From Lomentospora prolificans (Eukaryota > Ascomycota > Sordariomycetes > Microascales > Microascaceae), in contig JARFXM010000008.1 of the NCBI GenBank assembly GCA_029532625.1, forward strand, positions 1 through 64,000: a DNA stretch of 64,000 nt, given 5' to 3'. Made by a program: the position numbers and the translations under genes. Within the stretch, counting starts at the first letter, position 1, and the number at the start of each line of letters is the position of its first letter. The notes below the pieces were generated by a model. That model was given only the letters and a program-made list of their open reading frames with translations, did no database searches and was not told where the DNA came from. Positions 23,761-33,699 of the stretch are shown here, one piece after another.

Positions 23761-25455
23761 TTACAAAGAATACCGGAACAGTGGGCTCCGATCACCCATT
23801 TCCTCCAACTGAGCAGCTGAAAACGTGGCCTCAATTTCCTCCTGTGACAGCTTATCCCGTTTTTTGTTGATCAGCATGTAGACAACTTCGAGCGTAGTGG
23901 CAGCCGCAATTCCAGCGCATATGAAACCGAGACTGGTACCCCATCCAGTCTGATACCTTGGGCTCTCTTTCTGTATAAAAATCAAGCTTCCAATGATGCC
24001 GCCACAATTACCGACCGCGATCATGAAAGCAACGCCGACGGCTCTCTTCGCCGGTCCCGCAAGGTTGTTTAGTGTCCAGGTGTTGCCACCAGGAACAATC
24101 GGGTAGACGGAGATGGTAGCAAAATGCACGAAGGTGTAGCAGAGCGCTACATGGGTCGATATTTGCGCGCTAAATGAGAACAAAACGGCATATGCTGTCA
24201 TTAATGCGAGTTGAGGGCCAACGATGAAAGGGACACGCCAGGACGATCTGTCCGCGAAATTGGCCACCACGAGTGCAGAAATAGCGCCGGCGACATAGGG
24301 AGGTGCGGATAGGAGCTGTGCATGACTGCTCTTGAAGCCCATGTTGACCATGATCTGCGGGAGCGTGAATTTAAGAGCATATGTAGGCACGGAGCTCGAC
24401 ATGAAAATGAAGGCCTGCAGGTAGAGCTGCCAATCCGTCAGTACGCTAAACAAGATTTTCCAATCTCGTGCCCTTTTCGCCTGGGGCTCCTCATGGGAAA
24501 CAGCCGATTGCTGAGCACTGTTGGATCGATATTTTTGGTAGAGATGCTGTAGGTAGCCAATCTCATGCTGGCTGAGCCAGCGAGACGACTGTGCTGGAGA
24601 GTTGGGCAGGAAGAAGTAGGCAACAACACCGAGAACGACGGTCAGGATCCCCTCGATAATGAAAATCCAACGCCATCCGTTGTAGCCGGCGAGGCCAGAC
24701 ATCTTGGCGATTCCTGCCGCCAATAGACCTGAAAATGCCCCGGACATGGCCGCCGCGCAATAAAGCATCGACATACGGAACTGTGTCATGTTGGGCGGGT
24801 ACCACTGGCTAAGAATGTAGGCAGCGCCTGGGAAGAAACCGGCTCTGATTGACGGCTGGTGTTAGCAACAGATTCGATGTTGGTTTTAGTGCACAGGAAA
24901 ATTGCAGATATAATACATACTCAAACACGCCTAGGAGAATACGGCAACCAACAAGGCCACCGAAGTTCTGGCAAAACCCGCTGCAAGTCATGACGATTCC
25001 CCAGGCTGTGACAATGAACCCGATCCAAGTGGATGCCTTGTTAAACTTGATGAGGATCGAATTCGCCGGTACCTCGCAAAGGATGTAGGGGATGAAGAAC
25101 ATCATGTTGGCAATATTGTAGTCGTTGCCACGCATGCCGAGATCAGCCTCGAGCCCTTCAATTTTAGCATTACCCAGATTTGCCCTAATAATATCGAACA
25201 TCAGTGTTTTGCACACTTCAGAAGCCATCACAATTCATACCTGTCAAGGTTCGAGATCAGATATAAGGCCATCAGTAAGGGCATTAAATGCCAATCAACT
25301 TTTCGGAATGTCTTTCTATGCTCCTCAGAAGAAACCCTTTCGAACTGGGACTCGTCGTCGGCCATTTTGTCTTGGTGGGATTTCTCCAGATGCGACACGT
25401 CCCCATCTTTGAAGTGAGGCGTAGGCGCCGAGGGGTCGCTGCTGCTGCTCGCCAT
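23761..25455 (-). CDS. MFS permease, anion:cation symporter (Dal5/Tna1-like) family
   Basis: Three exons (25455-25241, 25184-24921, 24844-23761) join to a 520-aa protein. Both introns have GT-AG ends, and removing them restores frame. The start ATG at 25455 precedes an acidic, Ser-rich cytoplasmic N-terminus. The first helix follows (LMPLLMALYLISNLDR), then the FIPYILCEVPANSILIKF stretch typical of the fungal allantoate/nicotinate permease-like ACS family. About 12 hydrophobic segments and a C-terminal GDRSPLFRYSL tail complete the family pattern. Members import organic acids such as allantoate, nicotinate, pantothenate or other carboxylates at the plasma membrane. As the first gene of the cluster it is inferred to import the pathway substrate, whose identity is unknown. 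Two GCGGGG motifs lie about 200-250 bp upstream. Confidence 0.92.
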
Positions 25456-26140
25456 TTTAGCTTCGGGTAACAAAAGTATTATTGTGGTTGAGTTTAGTGA
25501 GGTTAAAAAATGGATCTGACGAGTTCTGAAGGGCCCTTTATCTGAAAATTGTCTTGGTGATGATCCTTGGTTTGGCCCAGGTCGGACATGTACATCCGGC
25601 TGGGGTCTGTGTGGAGGCGAGATCGTGGACTGCGGAGCAACACTGGCGCTAGCCTCATTTCCCCGCATTCCAACAATCTTAGTCGAGGTTCCATTTCCCC
25701 GCGTTCATGTATGCTTGAGTAAATGGGGAGAGCTTGCCGGGATGGTAATGCATGCCCGTGGTTGTTGACTTTCGGACTCTCTTCGACAAGCCCATATCTG
25801 GATAACCGAAATTAAACAAGACTGAGGAGTGCCGCTCGCCCGGACATACCCCCTATAGTTTCTGGTTAGCACGAGGGGATTCTGTGTCCAGCTACATGGG
25901 AGACTGTTCCCATAACATAACTGTATGACTGATGGCCACATCATTCACAGATTTCTCTTACAACATGGACAATATCCTCTCAGAGCTGGCCCAGGATTAC
26001 TACACAACAGTGATATGGAAAGACGAAGGCATCACAGTGATCCCCCTCAAATTCTAGTATCTATTGGGAACAAGTCCCAAGTATATTTGCACCAAGTATA
26101 TACTCAGGTCTTTGTCTACCTATTAGCTAGTTTACAGATT
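25456..26140. other. Intergenic: MFS promoter and 3' side of SDR gene
   Basis: No ORF here has support. It contains the promoter of the permease (reading leftward) with two direct repeats CATTTCCCCGC, listed separately. The right part should hold the terminator of the SDR gene, since both genes point left. Confidence 0.6.
25656..25702 (-). promoter_or_regulatory. Two direct repeats GCGGGGAAATG, CreA-like
   Basis: The 11-mer CATTTCCCCGC occurs at 25656-25666 and again at 25692-25702. On the coding strand of the permease this is GCGGGGAAATG, about 200-250 bp upstream of its ATG. GCGGGG fits SYGGRG, the published consensus of the fungal carbon-catabolite repressor CreA/CRE1. Repression by glucose is an inference. 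Confidence 0.45.
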
Positions 26141-27045
26141 TCAAAGGTTGACAAATGAGGCACAAGTTGCTCCTGCATCTACTGCTAGGACAGTTCCAGT
26201 GATCCATCTAGCCTCCCTGCTCGCGAGGTATCGCACAGCCCCAGCGCAGTCCCAAGCATTCCCCTCTGTCTGCAGTAAGCTTCGTTTCCGACGGGCCTCT
26301 CTCATCTCTGCTGACATGCCGTTCTCCCCACTATACATCATTGGCGTGAATAGCATTCCTACCGTAGATTCATGATGAGTTAGTTGCTCTCGAGTGAGCC
26401 TGGGAATAAAACCGTACCTGGAGCAACACAATTGACGCGGATGCCGTCCTTTGCATGGTGAGCTGCCATGGCCCGTGTCATATTTACAACAGCACCTTTG
26501 CTGGTAGGATACAGGAGGCTTGGTGTTCCTCCTTGAAGACCAGCAACCGACCCCATATTGACAATGTTGCCCCGAATGCCGCCGTTGTCACGCTCATTGC
26601 GCAGTATGGCAGGGATGGCATGTTTTGCCATCAGCATCATGCTTGTTACGTTGATATCTAGACCCGTGGCCCAGGCGTCCTTATCCACGTCTAGAGCTGT
26701 GCCCTTTGCTCCAATGATGCCGACATTGTTTACCAAAATGTCGACGCGCCCGAATTCCTTTAAAGCGAGGGCCACGACCTTGGCGCAGTCTGCATCAATT
26801 GTAACATCAGCGCAGCAGGCAATTGCCCTACCCTTTGCTTCCTTTTTGATCATGAAGGCCGTCATTTGAGCTGCCTCCAGGTCTCGATCGACGCAGACGA
26901 CTGATGCACCATCTTCCGCCAATAGTATGGAGATAGCCCTGCCATTTCCGACGCCTTCTCCTTGGTTCCCTGCGCCACTCACGATTGCGACGGTGTCGAT
27001 GAGGCTCCGAGAGGGCCTAGAAGGATTTTCGACAGTAGGTGACAT
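26141..27045 (-). CDS. Short-chain dehydrogenase/reductase
   Basis: Two exons (27045-26418 and 26358-26141) give 281 aa. The intron begins GTACGG and ends GGTAG, and its removal joins ...CVAPG to MLFTPMMY in frame. This is a classical SDR with a Rossmann glycine-rich loop (SGAGNQGEGVGNG, residues 23-35), D52/D54 after the second strand (suggesting NAD over NADP), NNVG at 106-109, Ser166, and the YPTSK catalytic Tyr179/Lys183. The C-terminal WITGTVLAVDAG matches the usual substrate-loop end. It oxidises an alcohol or reduces a carbonyl; the substrate cannot be told from sequence. It is transcribed divergently from the esterase at 27508 across 462 bp. In the proposed pathway it would make the ketone used by the monooxygenase at 36973. 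Confidence 0.92.
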
Positions 27046-27507
27046 TCTGCGTTTCGCTGGGAGATCGTACTAGGTGCGTTAGGACACGGCGTAGTGGATA
27101 AACCGTGTATCTAGGGCACTATAACTTCGGAATTAGTAGAATCATGCCTTAATACATTGTGTATCTAACCTAAGGTATATAAGTTACATCGTACTCCTCT
27201 CCGGGTTATCGGAAGTTGAAATCCACGGATGCGTCTCTGCGCACTAATTGCCTTGCTCTAATAATACCCCGCTTTCCCCTCGTCCCGGGATTCAATGTCC
27301 ATTCAACCCGGTTGCAACTCCGCTGCGTGGTTTAACTGTTTAACTCTTGATATCCGAGAAGCAAAACGCTTTGGCAGCTTCCCAGATATACATTGTATTT
27401 TGTACAGCACACGACTGCCCGTCAGTTCCCTAGTCTTGGAACTTTAACTGGCTCTTGCTATTACGCGCCCTCCCTCAATAATCCTCTTCTGACAAGGATT
27501 CTCTAAG
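27046..27507. promoter_or_regulatory. Divergent promoter between SDR and esterase genes
   Basis: These 462 bp lie between two divergent start codons, and no ORF has support. A CCCCGC hexamer (27267-27272) fits the CreA consensus on the minus strand. The segment near 27471-27507 would be the esterase leader. Confidence 0.5.
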
Positions 27508-28680
27508 ATGGATTTCTCCAGATATGGTGCTCCTAGCGAGCAATGGCGCACGTTTGCGGAGAATAATCCCTCTGTAACCCGAGATGGCTACGAAAATAAC
27601 CACTTCGCCCAAGCCGCCGAGCTTCGTGCAACACAAAATAGCGTACGAGAGGCCACCGCTGAACGGACAATGGCAAGGACGGGACTGCACAATCGAGTCC
27701 AGATCAAGACGTTTCATGTTCCGTCTCGCGACACACACACAATTCCAATTCGCCGATACACGCCACGCGAAATGCCCTCCGGAAATGCCTCTGTGCTTCT
27801 CTTCTTTCATGGCGGCGGCATGCTCTTTGGTTCTGAAAAGACTGATGACGTCCTATGCTCTACCATCGCAGCCGAGAACTCTCTCGTGGTGCTCAGCGTC
27901 ATTTATCGGCATACCCCAGCAAATAAACACCCAGCCCAGCACAATGACGCATGGGACGCATTCAAGTTCATTAGAGATGGCGCAGAGGGTCTAGATGTCG
28001 ATATATCCAGTGGCGTCGGGGTCATGGGCGTCTCTGCTGGTGGGGGGTTAGCCGCCGGAGTAGTCTTGCGCGACCTCGAATATGAACAAAGCACCCGAGG
28101 ATACAGGTCGATCATAACTGGCCTCGTGCTCTCGATCCCGTGGTTAATTCACATCGACAACTATCCATTCGACAAGTTCGCTTCTCACGACAAGACTGCT
28201 AAGATTCAATGCTCTGACCGCCCGGTCGTGCCAGCTGCGCGTCTGAGATTATTTAGTGATATATTAGATGCTCAAGATCCTACGGATCCCCTCCTAAACA
28301 TCGCATTGATTCCAGTGGAGAAACTCCATGGATGGCCTAAAACTGCATTTCTCATTGCAGGAATGGATCCGTTACGAGATGATGGCCTCCTATTTGCGAC
28401 ACAATTGGAAGCTTTGAAGTGAGTTAATGGGCATAGGAGAGCACGTCGATGTCTTGAAGCGCCTTGATTCTTAATACTGACACATGTTCCCTGTGGCAGG
28501 ATCCCAACGAGTGTTCACATTTTTCCGGGAGTTCCGCACGGATTTGCGCGATGGCCAGAACTGCCAATTAGTAGAGTGTATCAAATGGAAATATTAAAGT
28601 CCGTAAGGTGGATCCTGCGACAAGAAACAACTGGTAGCAACGGAGCATGTAATTGGTGTGAGCATTACGGTAGCGATTAA
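27508..28680 (+). CDS. Alpha/beta hydrolase of the hormone-sensitive-lipase type (esterase)
   Basis: Two exons (27508-28418 and 28500-28680) flank an 81-nt GT-AG intron and give 363 aa. Without splicing the frame ends at 28422 and loses the catalytic histidine. It has the oxyanion-hole HGGG (101-104), nucleophile elbow GVSAGGG with Ser176, catalytic Asp287 (AGMDPLRDDG) and His317 (GVPHGF) of family IV (HSL-like) esterases. No signal peptide is visible, so it is probably cytosolic. These enzymes hydrolyse short or medium acyl esters. Next to a Baeyer-Villiger monooxygenase gene, a role in opening the resulting ester or lactone is a reasonable inference. It converges with the CMD-like gene, only 70 bp from its stop. 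Confidence 0.92.
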
Positions 28681-28750
28681 TTTATTTGTCAAGACGTTAC
28701 GGGCACGATGCGCCAAACTAGGACAATTTTTAGGTATTAATTAATAGTAT

Positions 28751-29534
28751 TTAATTGTCAGATGGAATTGTGGGAATAGGCGCAGGCCCATGTCTAAAGT
28801 GCACCCCAAGTTCATTTGCAACTCCCAGGCATAATTTCTGGAGGTCTAGAAGGTCCTGATGTGACGCCCCGTTGAAAAGCATACCTTTCATGTGGCTCCG
28901 CAGTTGGTTTTGGCAGTCCATTCCATATAAACCCGAGACAATGGCGTAGCCGGTGGTCAAAGGATCAAGAACACCGTCATATGAAAAGACTCTAGCGTAA
29001 AGGAGATCTAATCACCCTATCAGCTCGTCGCTCTTTGATAAAATAAACTCTCACAGAGAGGAAATGCTTCTCACCTCTCACGACAAAGGCGTAATCCGGG
29101 CTCGCCCTGACCGTCGCCTCCGGATCAAACTCGGGGTTCCTCGCGTAAATATTCAACCAGAACTCCCGTCCTCGCTTCCGAGCATCCTCTTCGGACTCCT
29201 TGGACCTTGGGGATTCTTTCTCTCGATATTCGTCAGGTAGACACCTGGACAGTGTACGCATAGAATTTCCGGTCCGGGCAGCACCAACAATCCCGGTGGA
29301 TTTGATGAGGCCTTCTCTGACCTTCTGGACTGCAGCGAACCGGTCGGTCGGTGGCAGTTCTGCTAGCACGTTCGAGGCAAAATGCTCATACACTTGGGGA
29401 ATTACATCAGGGTAATTTAGTGACGATAGGGTTACAATGACACACATGTACCACCGGATGCGCTTGGCTGTGTCCTTGAGTGAGAGTGACGAATCCAGGA
29501 GGGACGTCGACAGACGGGGTGTTTTGGCATGCAT
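28751..29534 (-). CDS. Carboxymuconolactone-decarboxylase/AhpD-like protein
   Basis: Two exons (29534-29075 and 28989-28751) give 232 aa. The intron (GTGAGAAG to CTAGAG) was placed to join FVVR to VFSYDGVLDP in frame. The C-terminal half (VSGLYGMDCQNQLRSHMKG, then NGAS and LCLGVANELGV) has the helix layout and Gly-Ala turn of the CMD/AhpD fold. I see no CxxC redox pair, so a peroxidase role is unlikely. The N-terminal half is helical, with a charged segment (about 108-125) of low complexity. Homologous fungal proteins are mostly uncharacterised. Decarboxylation or a related step on a small metabolite is possible, not shown. It is transcribed away from the ABM-like gene at 30234. Confidence 0.75.
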
Positions 29535-30233
29535 TGGTGAGGCTGGAATCGCTCAGAACTGTGAGGAGATGGTGGTGGATGATAGGTATGAAGCGTGAAA
29601 AACAACTGGGCTGAAGAACAACTGAGAAGCCACTCGAGTGGAAGAGCAGCTGTAATGGAACACTCGAGCCGTGCTTTTAAGCCGAAGCCGAAGCAGATTT
29701 CACTTAACCACTCGGCAACAGCGTGTGGGGTTCTTGTGGAGAATCACTTGGAGATCAATGTCCGGCCGCTCAATATTAGCGTGCACAACAACCCCGCATC
29801 AGGCCGCCCCCGTGCCACTGTGGAATGGTAGCCAGCTAACCTGCCGGCAAATTCGCCTGAGAGCTGGCAATGCAGAAAAGCTCCATTGTCCGCTCTCTAG
29901 GTTCTGGCATTGTTCGAGATAACATATGATTTCATCGCCGTCATGTTTGTCATATGCCCCTTGTCTAATTGTGGCTCACCGCAGAAGCGGGATCGCGTAA
30001 GTAGGCCAAAGCCGCACCCCAAGGATACAAGACTAACTATGACCTTCAAGTTTCTGGAGTACTTGTCCAGAATCGCCCCTGAAACACTTGAGACAGAGAC
30101 CCAGTGCCAAGCGTACGCCTGGTTCCGGAGCGCTGAAGACAACGACGCAGTGCCTCATCACTGGTTGCGAGGCTTTGAAGTGTACGTTTAAAATCAAGTA
30201 CCAGGCAATCAAAATACTAGAGGCTTAATCATC
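29535..30233. promoter_or_regulatory. Divergent promoter region between CMD-like and ABM-like genes
   Basis: The 699 bp lie between divergent starts. One CCCCGC hexamer occurs at 29792-29797. Several overlapping short ORFs (for example 29595-29831, 29910-30191) have no family resemblance and are taken as chance. Confidence 0.5.
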
Positions 30234-30740
30234 ATGGACAGATATGATACCATCGAGGCAAACACCGTCACACACCGTGCTAGCGTCCCCTACAAAGAGT
30301 TTCGCGCTGCTGTAGGGAAAGAAAACCTTCTCGATAGGCCGAGCGATCTACGCTACTGGCAACCAACAGGGATCGGGTTTCTTGCACGCCCCGGTGCCGT
30401 AAATCTCATGAAGAATGGTCCAGGGCTGTCCCAGTACGCCGTGGTGAACGAGCTCAGTCCGAGGCCGGGGCTCAAAGGCCAAGCCTTGGGAGAATTAAAG
30501 AGAGTTGCCGATTTAGCTTCGAAAACGTTGACCATCTCCTGTTTTTGGGTGCTTGATCGCGCGGAGATGGATAAAGACGAAAGCTTGTACGTTTTCAGCT
30601 TGTTCAATAACAAAGCTGTAGCCGAGCGATTCGAGGCCGAGGAAGCAGAGAGTATCTGGAGGAAGTTGGATGACGTTTGTGAGTCGCGAAGGAGAACGAC
30701 CTGGGTTGAATGCGGAATTGGGTTCATAGGCCGAGCGTAG
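30234..30740 (+). CDS. Small protein, probable dimeric alpha-beta barrel (ABM-like)
   Basis: This single-exon protein of 168 aa starts at an ATG in good context (ATCATGG). It has no signal peptide or membrane segment. The central and C-terminal part (ISCFWVLDRAEMDKDE, then LYVFSLFNNKAVAERFEAEE) resembles the strand-helix pattern of antibiotic-biosynthesis-monooxygenase-like (ABM) barrels, where a long C-terminal helix follows an F or Y-rich strand. Such proteins act as cofactor-free oxygenases or cyclases on small molecules. The assignment is by pattern only and I would not call a function. It lies between the CMD-like and cyclase genes, within the cluster. Confidence 0.7.
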   Translation: MDRYDTIEANTVTHRASVPYKEFRAAVGKENLLDRPSDLRYWQPTGIGFLARPGAVNLMKNGPGLSQYAVVNELSPRPGLKGQALGELKRVADLASKTLTISCFWVLDRAEMDKDESLYVFSLFNNKAVAERFEAEEAESIWRKLDDVCESRRRTTWVECGIGFIGRA

Positions 30741-31078
30741 ATCATGTGTCTTGAGATTGCGGGCTGTTCCTGAAATACGGCGAGAGACATAGCAAGCATA
30801 CATAGGGTTGAAATCTTACTGTTCCGGATACTCCTCAGCTTCTGTCGTCGAAGGATAACCAATTTTCTATGATATATGTGGCCACAATATGATGGTCAAG
30901 CCACAAAGTGGTGCCAGTGATAGAAGTAATTAATGTAAATATCCGAGACGAGCTGCAGCTCCGATTGAGAAATGGAGAACAGCTGCGCCAAAATGAGGAC
31001 GAACAGAACATTATTATTCCACTCCGAAAGTCATGGCGACGAGGTTAGATAATATATTCGTCTAACTACAAGTTCCAT
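30741..31078. other. Intergenic, convergent 3' ends
   Basis: These 338 bp lie between the stops of the ABM-like gene and the cyclase gene. The C-terminal exon of the cyclase ends at 31079. No gene or notable repeat is seen. Confidence 0.6.
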
Positions 31079-32292
31079 TTACAGTATAGCTATGGCATTT
31101 GGCGGTGAAGCTACCGCACCTGTATAGTTGAGAGGTGCCGACGTGAAAAAGAACGACCAACGCTGATGTTTCTCGCATAACTTAGCCAACCCGTCGAGGT
31201 CAAAGAGTTCCCCAATCGGTGTTCCCCATCCAGCAAGAAGAATAGGGTGCAGATGCCACTCTTTTTCGACGGGAGCTAGCCCATTGTATTGTCAGCTGCG
31301 AAGTCTGTGTCGAACCGGGGTTAGGATGAGACTTACGTCGAACTTCGAATCCAGGGCTATCAGATGCGACAGCTGCAAACTGTCGCTCCCAAAGCCACTC
31401 GGTAGTGGCTCGACTCTGCGCTAGGCCGCACCATTCCCTAACCGTAGCTACCCTGCTGCGCTCGTCGTGGCTCAAAGCTCGGTATGCCTCAGCATAGCCC
31501 GTCCTCAGAAACAAGACGTCACCGGTTCGAAAGTCTATGCCATGCTCTTCCGCAATAGCTTTTACATGGTCTAGAGTAATTCCGTGGGGAGCAAAGTGAT
31601 CAATAGCGATACCCTTTCGCTCGGCATACGAGGCGTAATCAATCAGCACGCCGCGGCCAGCAAGGCCCTTGGCGTTCCAGCTCTGTAAGCCGTTGATTTC
31701 AGTCCTAGGGGCGGAGTGAATATCGTCTTGTGTTGCTCTGAGAAAATGTAAGCGACTGTTTGCTATCGAGATTTCTCTTGGGTTCGATATACCCGTTATA
31801 AAATTTCTTGTCTTTTTGGTACGCAAAGTGGCGAAGGCTATCCCACTGCGAGCTTCCTTGAGTATTGAAGGAAATCTACGAACCGGGGTGAAGTCGGTCA
31901 GTGGGCTATCCAATATTGAATGGGAGCTCACTGAACTTACAACATCATCATTGACAACCAGAGGGTTTTTGTCGACAATTTTCTGCTCGAAACCTGCCCT
32001 CCCCAGCAATGGGGGATCAAAAAGATCCAGTGGTAAGCTGAGATGATAACCCACTAATATTAGCTCGCGCCAGTCTCGAGGTTCTACGAGGAACGTACTT
32101 CAACCCGACTCGCTCACCACATTTTATCTCCTCCCGAACTGCTCTTGCCACGACTTCTTCAGTAAGGTAATTGAGTGACCCGAGAGCAGCATCAGGGCCG
32201 TCTCCCCAAAGGCCCCAGGCGGAGTTCGGTGGGTCACCATCCTTCAAAGGAAGTTGATCCAAGGGTGGGAGAGGGTTAAGAGGAGCAGGCAT
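31079..32292 (-). CDS. Cyclase-family hydrolase (kynurenine-formamidase-like fold)
   Basis: Five exons (32292-32099, 32037-31941, 31875-31793, 31737-31337, 31275-31079) give 323 aa, and phases agree at each of the four GT-AG introns. The readable signature of the fungal cyclase family (PF04199-type) runs in order: GSLNYLT near the N-terminus, LPLDLFDPPLLGR, VVNDD, QWDSLRHFAYQ at exon 3, TQDDIHS, GVLIDYASYAERKGI, GDVLFLRTGY, ATTEWLWERQFAAVASDSP, then LLAGWGTPIGELFDLD and a C-terminal SAPLNYTGAVASPPNAIAI. In this family the metal-binding HxGTHxD motif of bacterial members is replaced by a WD...RHF-type motif. Members hydrolyse amide or lactone-like bonds or act on cyclic intermediates. The single long ORF beginning at 32054 reads through introns and is not the true protein. 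Confidence 0.92.
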
Positions 32293-32909
32293 AACGGCCA
32301 GTTGTGAAATTGAACTCTACAAGATTGCAGTTTGGTATTGGACTAGAAGGATGAGCCTAGCAGGTACGGAAATGATGTCGGGGCGGTGCACCAACGTTGG
32401 GGGGATGGCTGTTGAGTATTAAGACAAATAAAATAAACCTGGTGTTGGTGGGGTGCATCGTGCATTCAGAGGTCAGTCAGTCACACTTGTTACCTCGGCG
32501 CCAGGATCCCCCCCCATTGATGCATAATTAGCGCCGGAATTCGAGGTCCGGGAAAAATGCTGTGCTGGGCCAGCGCACCCCGCACATTGTGGATCAACGC
32601 CAACGATGGCGAGTCTTGGTCTTCAAGCCAAGCTTTGAATAGGAATCGAGACGAGAGCCATTTTGTCCTCGGAGCTAGAGTGTCGGACAAAGAACGCACT
32701 TTGCTGGAAATTTTCCATCCCCATCTGGTTTTGAGATCCATGAATGTGTTACCCCGCGGCCTTTAAAAGTGTAGGGTTGCCCAGAGGGAGGATGGTCAGT
32801 GCAGTCGGGTTGAAGCTACTTGTCCCTACAGAGCTCCTGTTTCCGATTGCTGGCAGTGCATTGAAACTCCATCCCATCCCTCAGTCACTACAAACCCTCC
32901 GTCACCAAG
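32293..32909. promoter_or_regulatory. Divergent promoter between cyclase and EthD-like genes
   Basis: The 617 bp between divergent ATGs contain two CCCCGC hexamers (32578-32583 and 32752-32757). There is also a CGG-N10-CCG pair (CGG 32535-32537, CCG 32548-32550), the kind of everted CGG pair that Gal4-type Zn2Cys6 proteins bind. A TTTAAAAG stretch near 32761 could serve as TATA for the plus-strand gene. Confidence 0.45.
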
Positions 32910-33575
32910 ATGGCCATCCCAGGAATCTTGATGCGCCTTGTCGAGCCACGCGACGCGACACAGCCTCTATCGGACTCCGCGGTCGCTCCCGTTACACCTT
33001 GCCCCAACATAGAGGCAACCCAGACATTTGAAGCTAATGACTCCGAACAACCTTCGCGGAACACCGTCTACTATCTAAGCGATATCTCGCCCATTCTCTC
33101 AACGTCTTCCAAATACGACGAAGACGTGCGCGCCCATAGCTCTGCGCTAGCTTCCATTTCTTGGGTTGTATGCTCCTATATAAACGGCCGTGACGCCTCA
33201 GATCCCACCCGCGCTCAGAGCTCTGTCCATATTTTACCCATCACCCCGGTGGCCGGATCGATCCTCGTAGCGAACGGTTCCACTCCCCGGCCTGACAAAG
33301 AACAGGATTATCACGATTGGTATGACCAGGAGCACGGCGAAAAACTCACCCATGTCCCTGGATGGAATGCTGCTAGAAGATACAAACTTGAAAAGGTGTA
33401 CGGAGACGTCGAGACCGCCAATTTTTACGGACTTAACTATTATGACGAGAAGAACGGACTAGGCGGGCCTGAATGGAAGGCCGGCGTCACGGACTGGACC
33501 ATGAGAATCCGCAGCAACGCGGCGAAGCCTAACATCCGACGTGTGTGGAAGGCTGTGGATACTAGGACTCTATGA
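32910..33575 (+). CDS. EthD-like dimeric alpha-beta barrel protein
   Basis: This single-exon protein of 221 aa starts at an ATG in good context (AAGATGG). The C-terminal half contains DKEQDYHDWYDQEHGEKL, then HVPGWNAARRYKL. This matches the fungal EthD-type pattern, in which a WY-x-x-EH motif and a following GW...RY strand line a small ferredoxin-like barrel. The N-terminal 90 residues are variable. EthD-like proteins include partners of P450s and polyketide tailoring enzymes such as decarboxylases and anthrone oxygenases; most are uncharacterised. It converges with the regulator gene (125 bp between stops) and is divergent from the cyclase. Confidence 0.8.
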   Translation: MAIPGILMRLVEPRDATQPLSDSAVAPVTPCPNIEATQTFEANDSEQPSRNTVYYLSDISPILSTSSKYDEDVRAHSSALASISWVVCSYINGRDASDPTRAQSSVHILPITPVAGSILVANGSTPRPDKEQDYHDWYDQEHGEKLTHVPGWNAARRYKLEKVYGDVETANFYGLNYYDEKNGLGGPEWKAGVTDWTMRIRSNAAKPNIRRVWKAVDTRTL

Positions 33576-33699
33576 GTTTTGTATTTGGCCTGTTAAGGAT
33601 TACTACCTAAAGTAGGCCCTACTATACTTCAATATTACATAGTTTTCCCGTGATGTATCATTCCCAGTCATTTATTCAAGGCGATTCCTAGTCATCTAT

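Noticed and set aside
31200..32054. 284-aa continuous frame taken as the cyclase
   Set aside because: It reads through introns; the five-exon model restores the conserved QWDSLRHFAYQ and C-terminal GVASPPNAIAI motifs.
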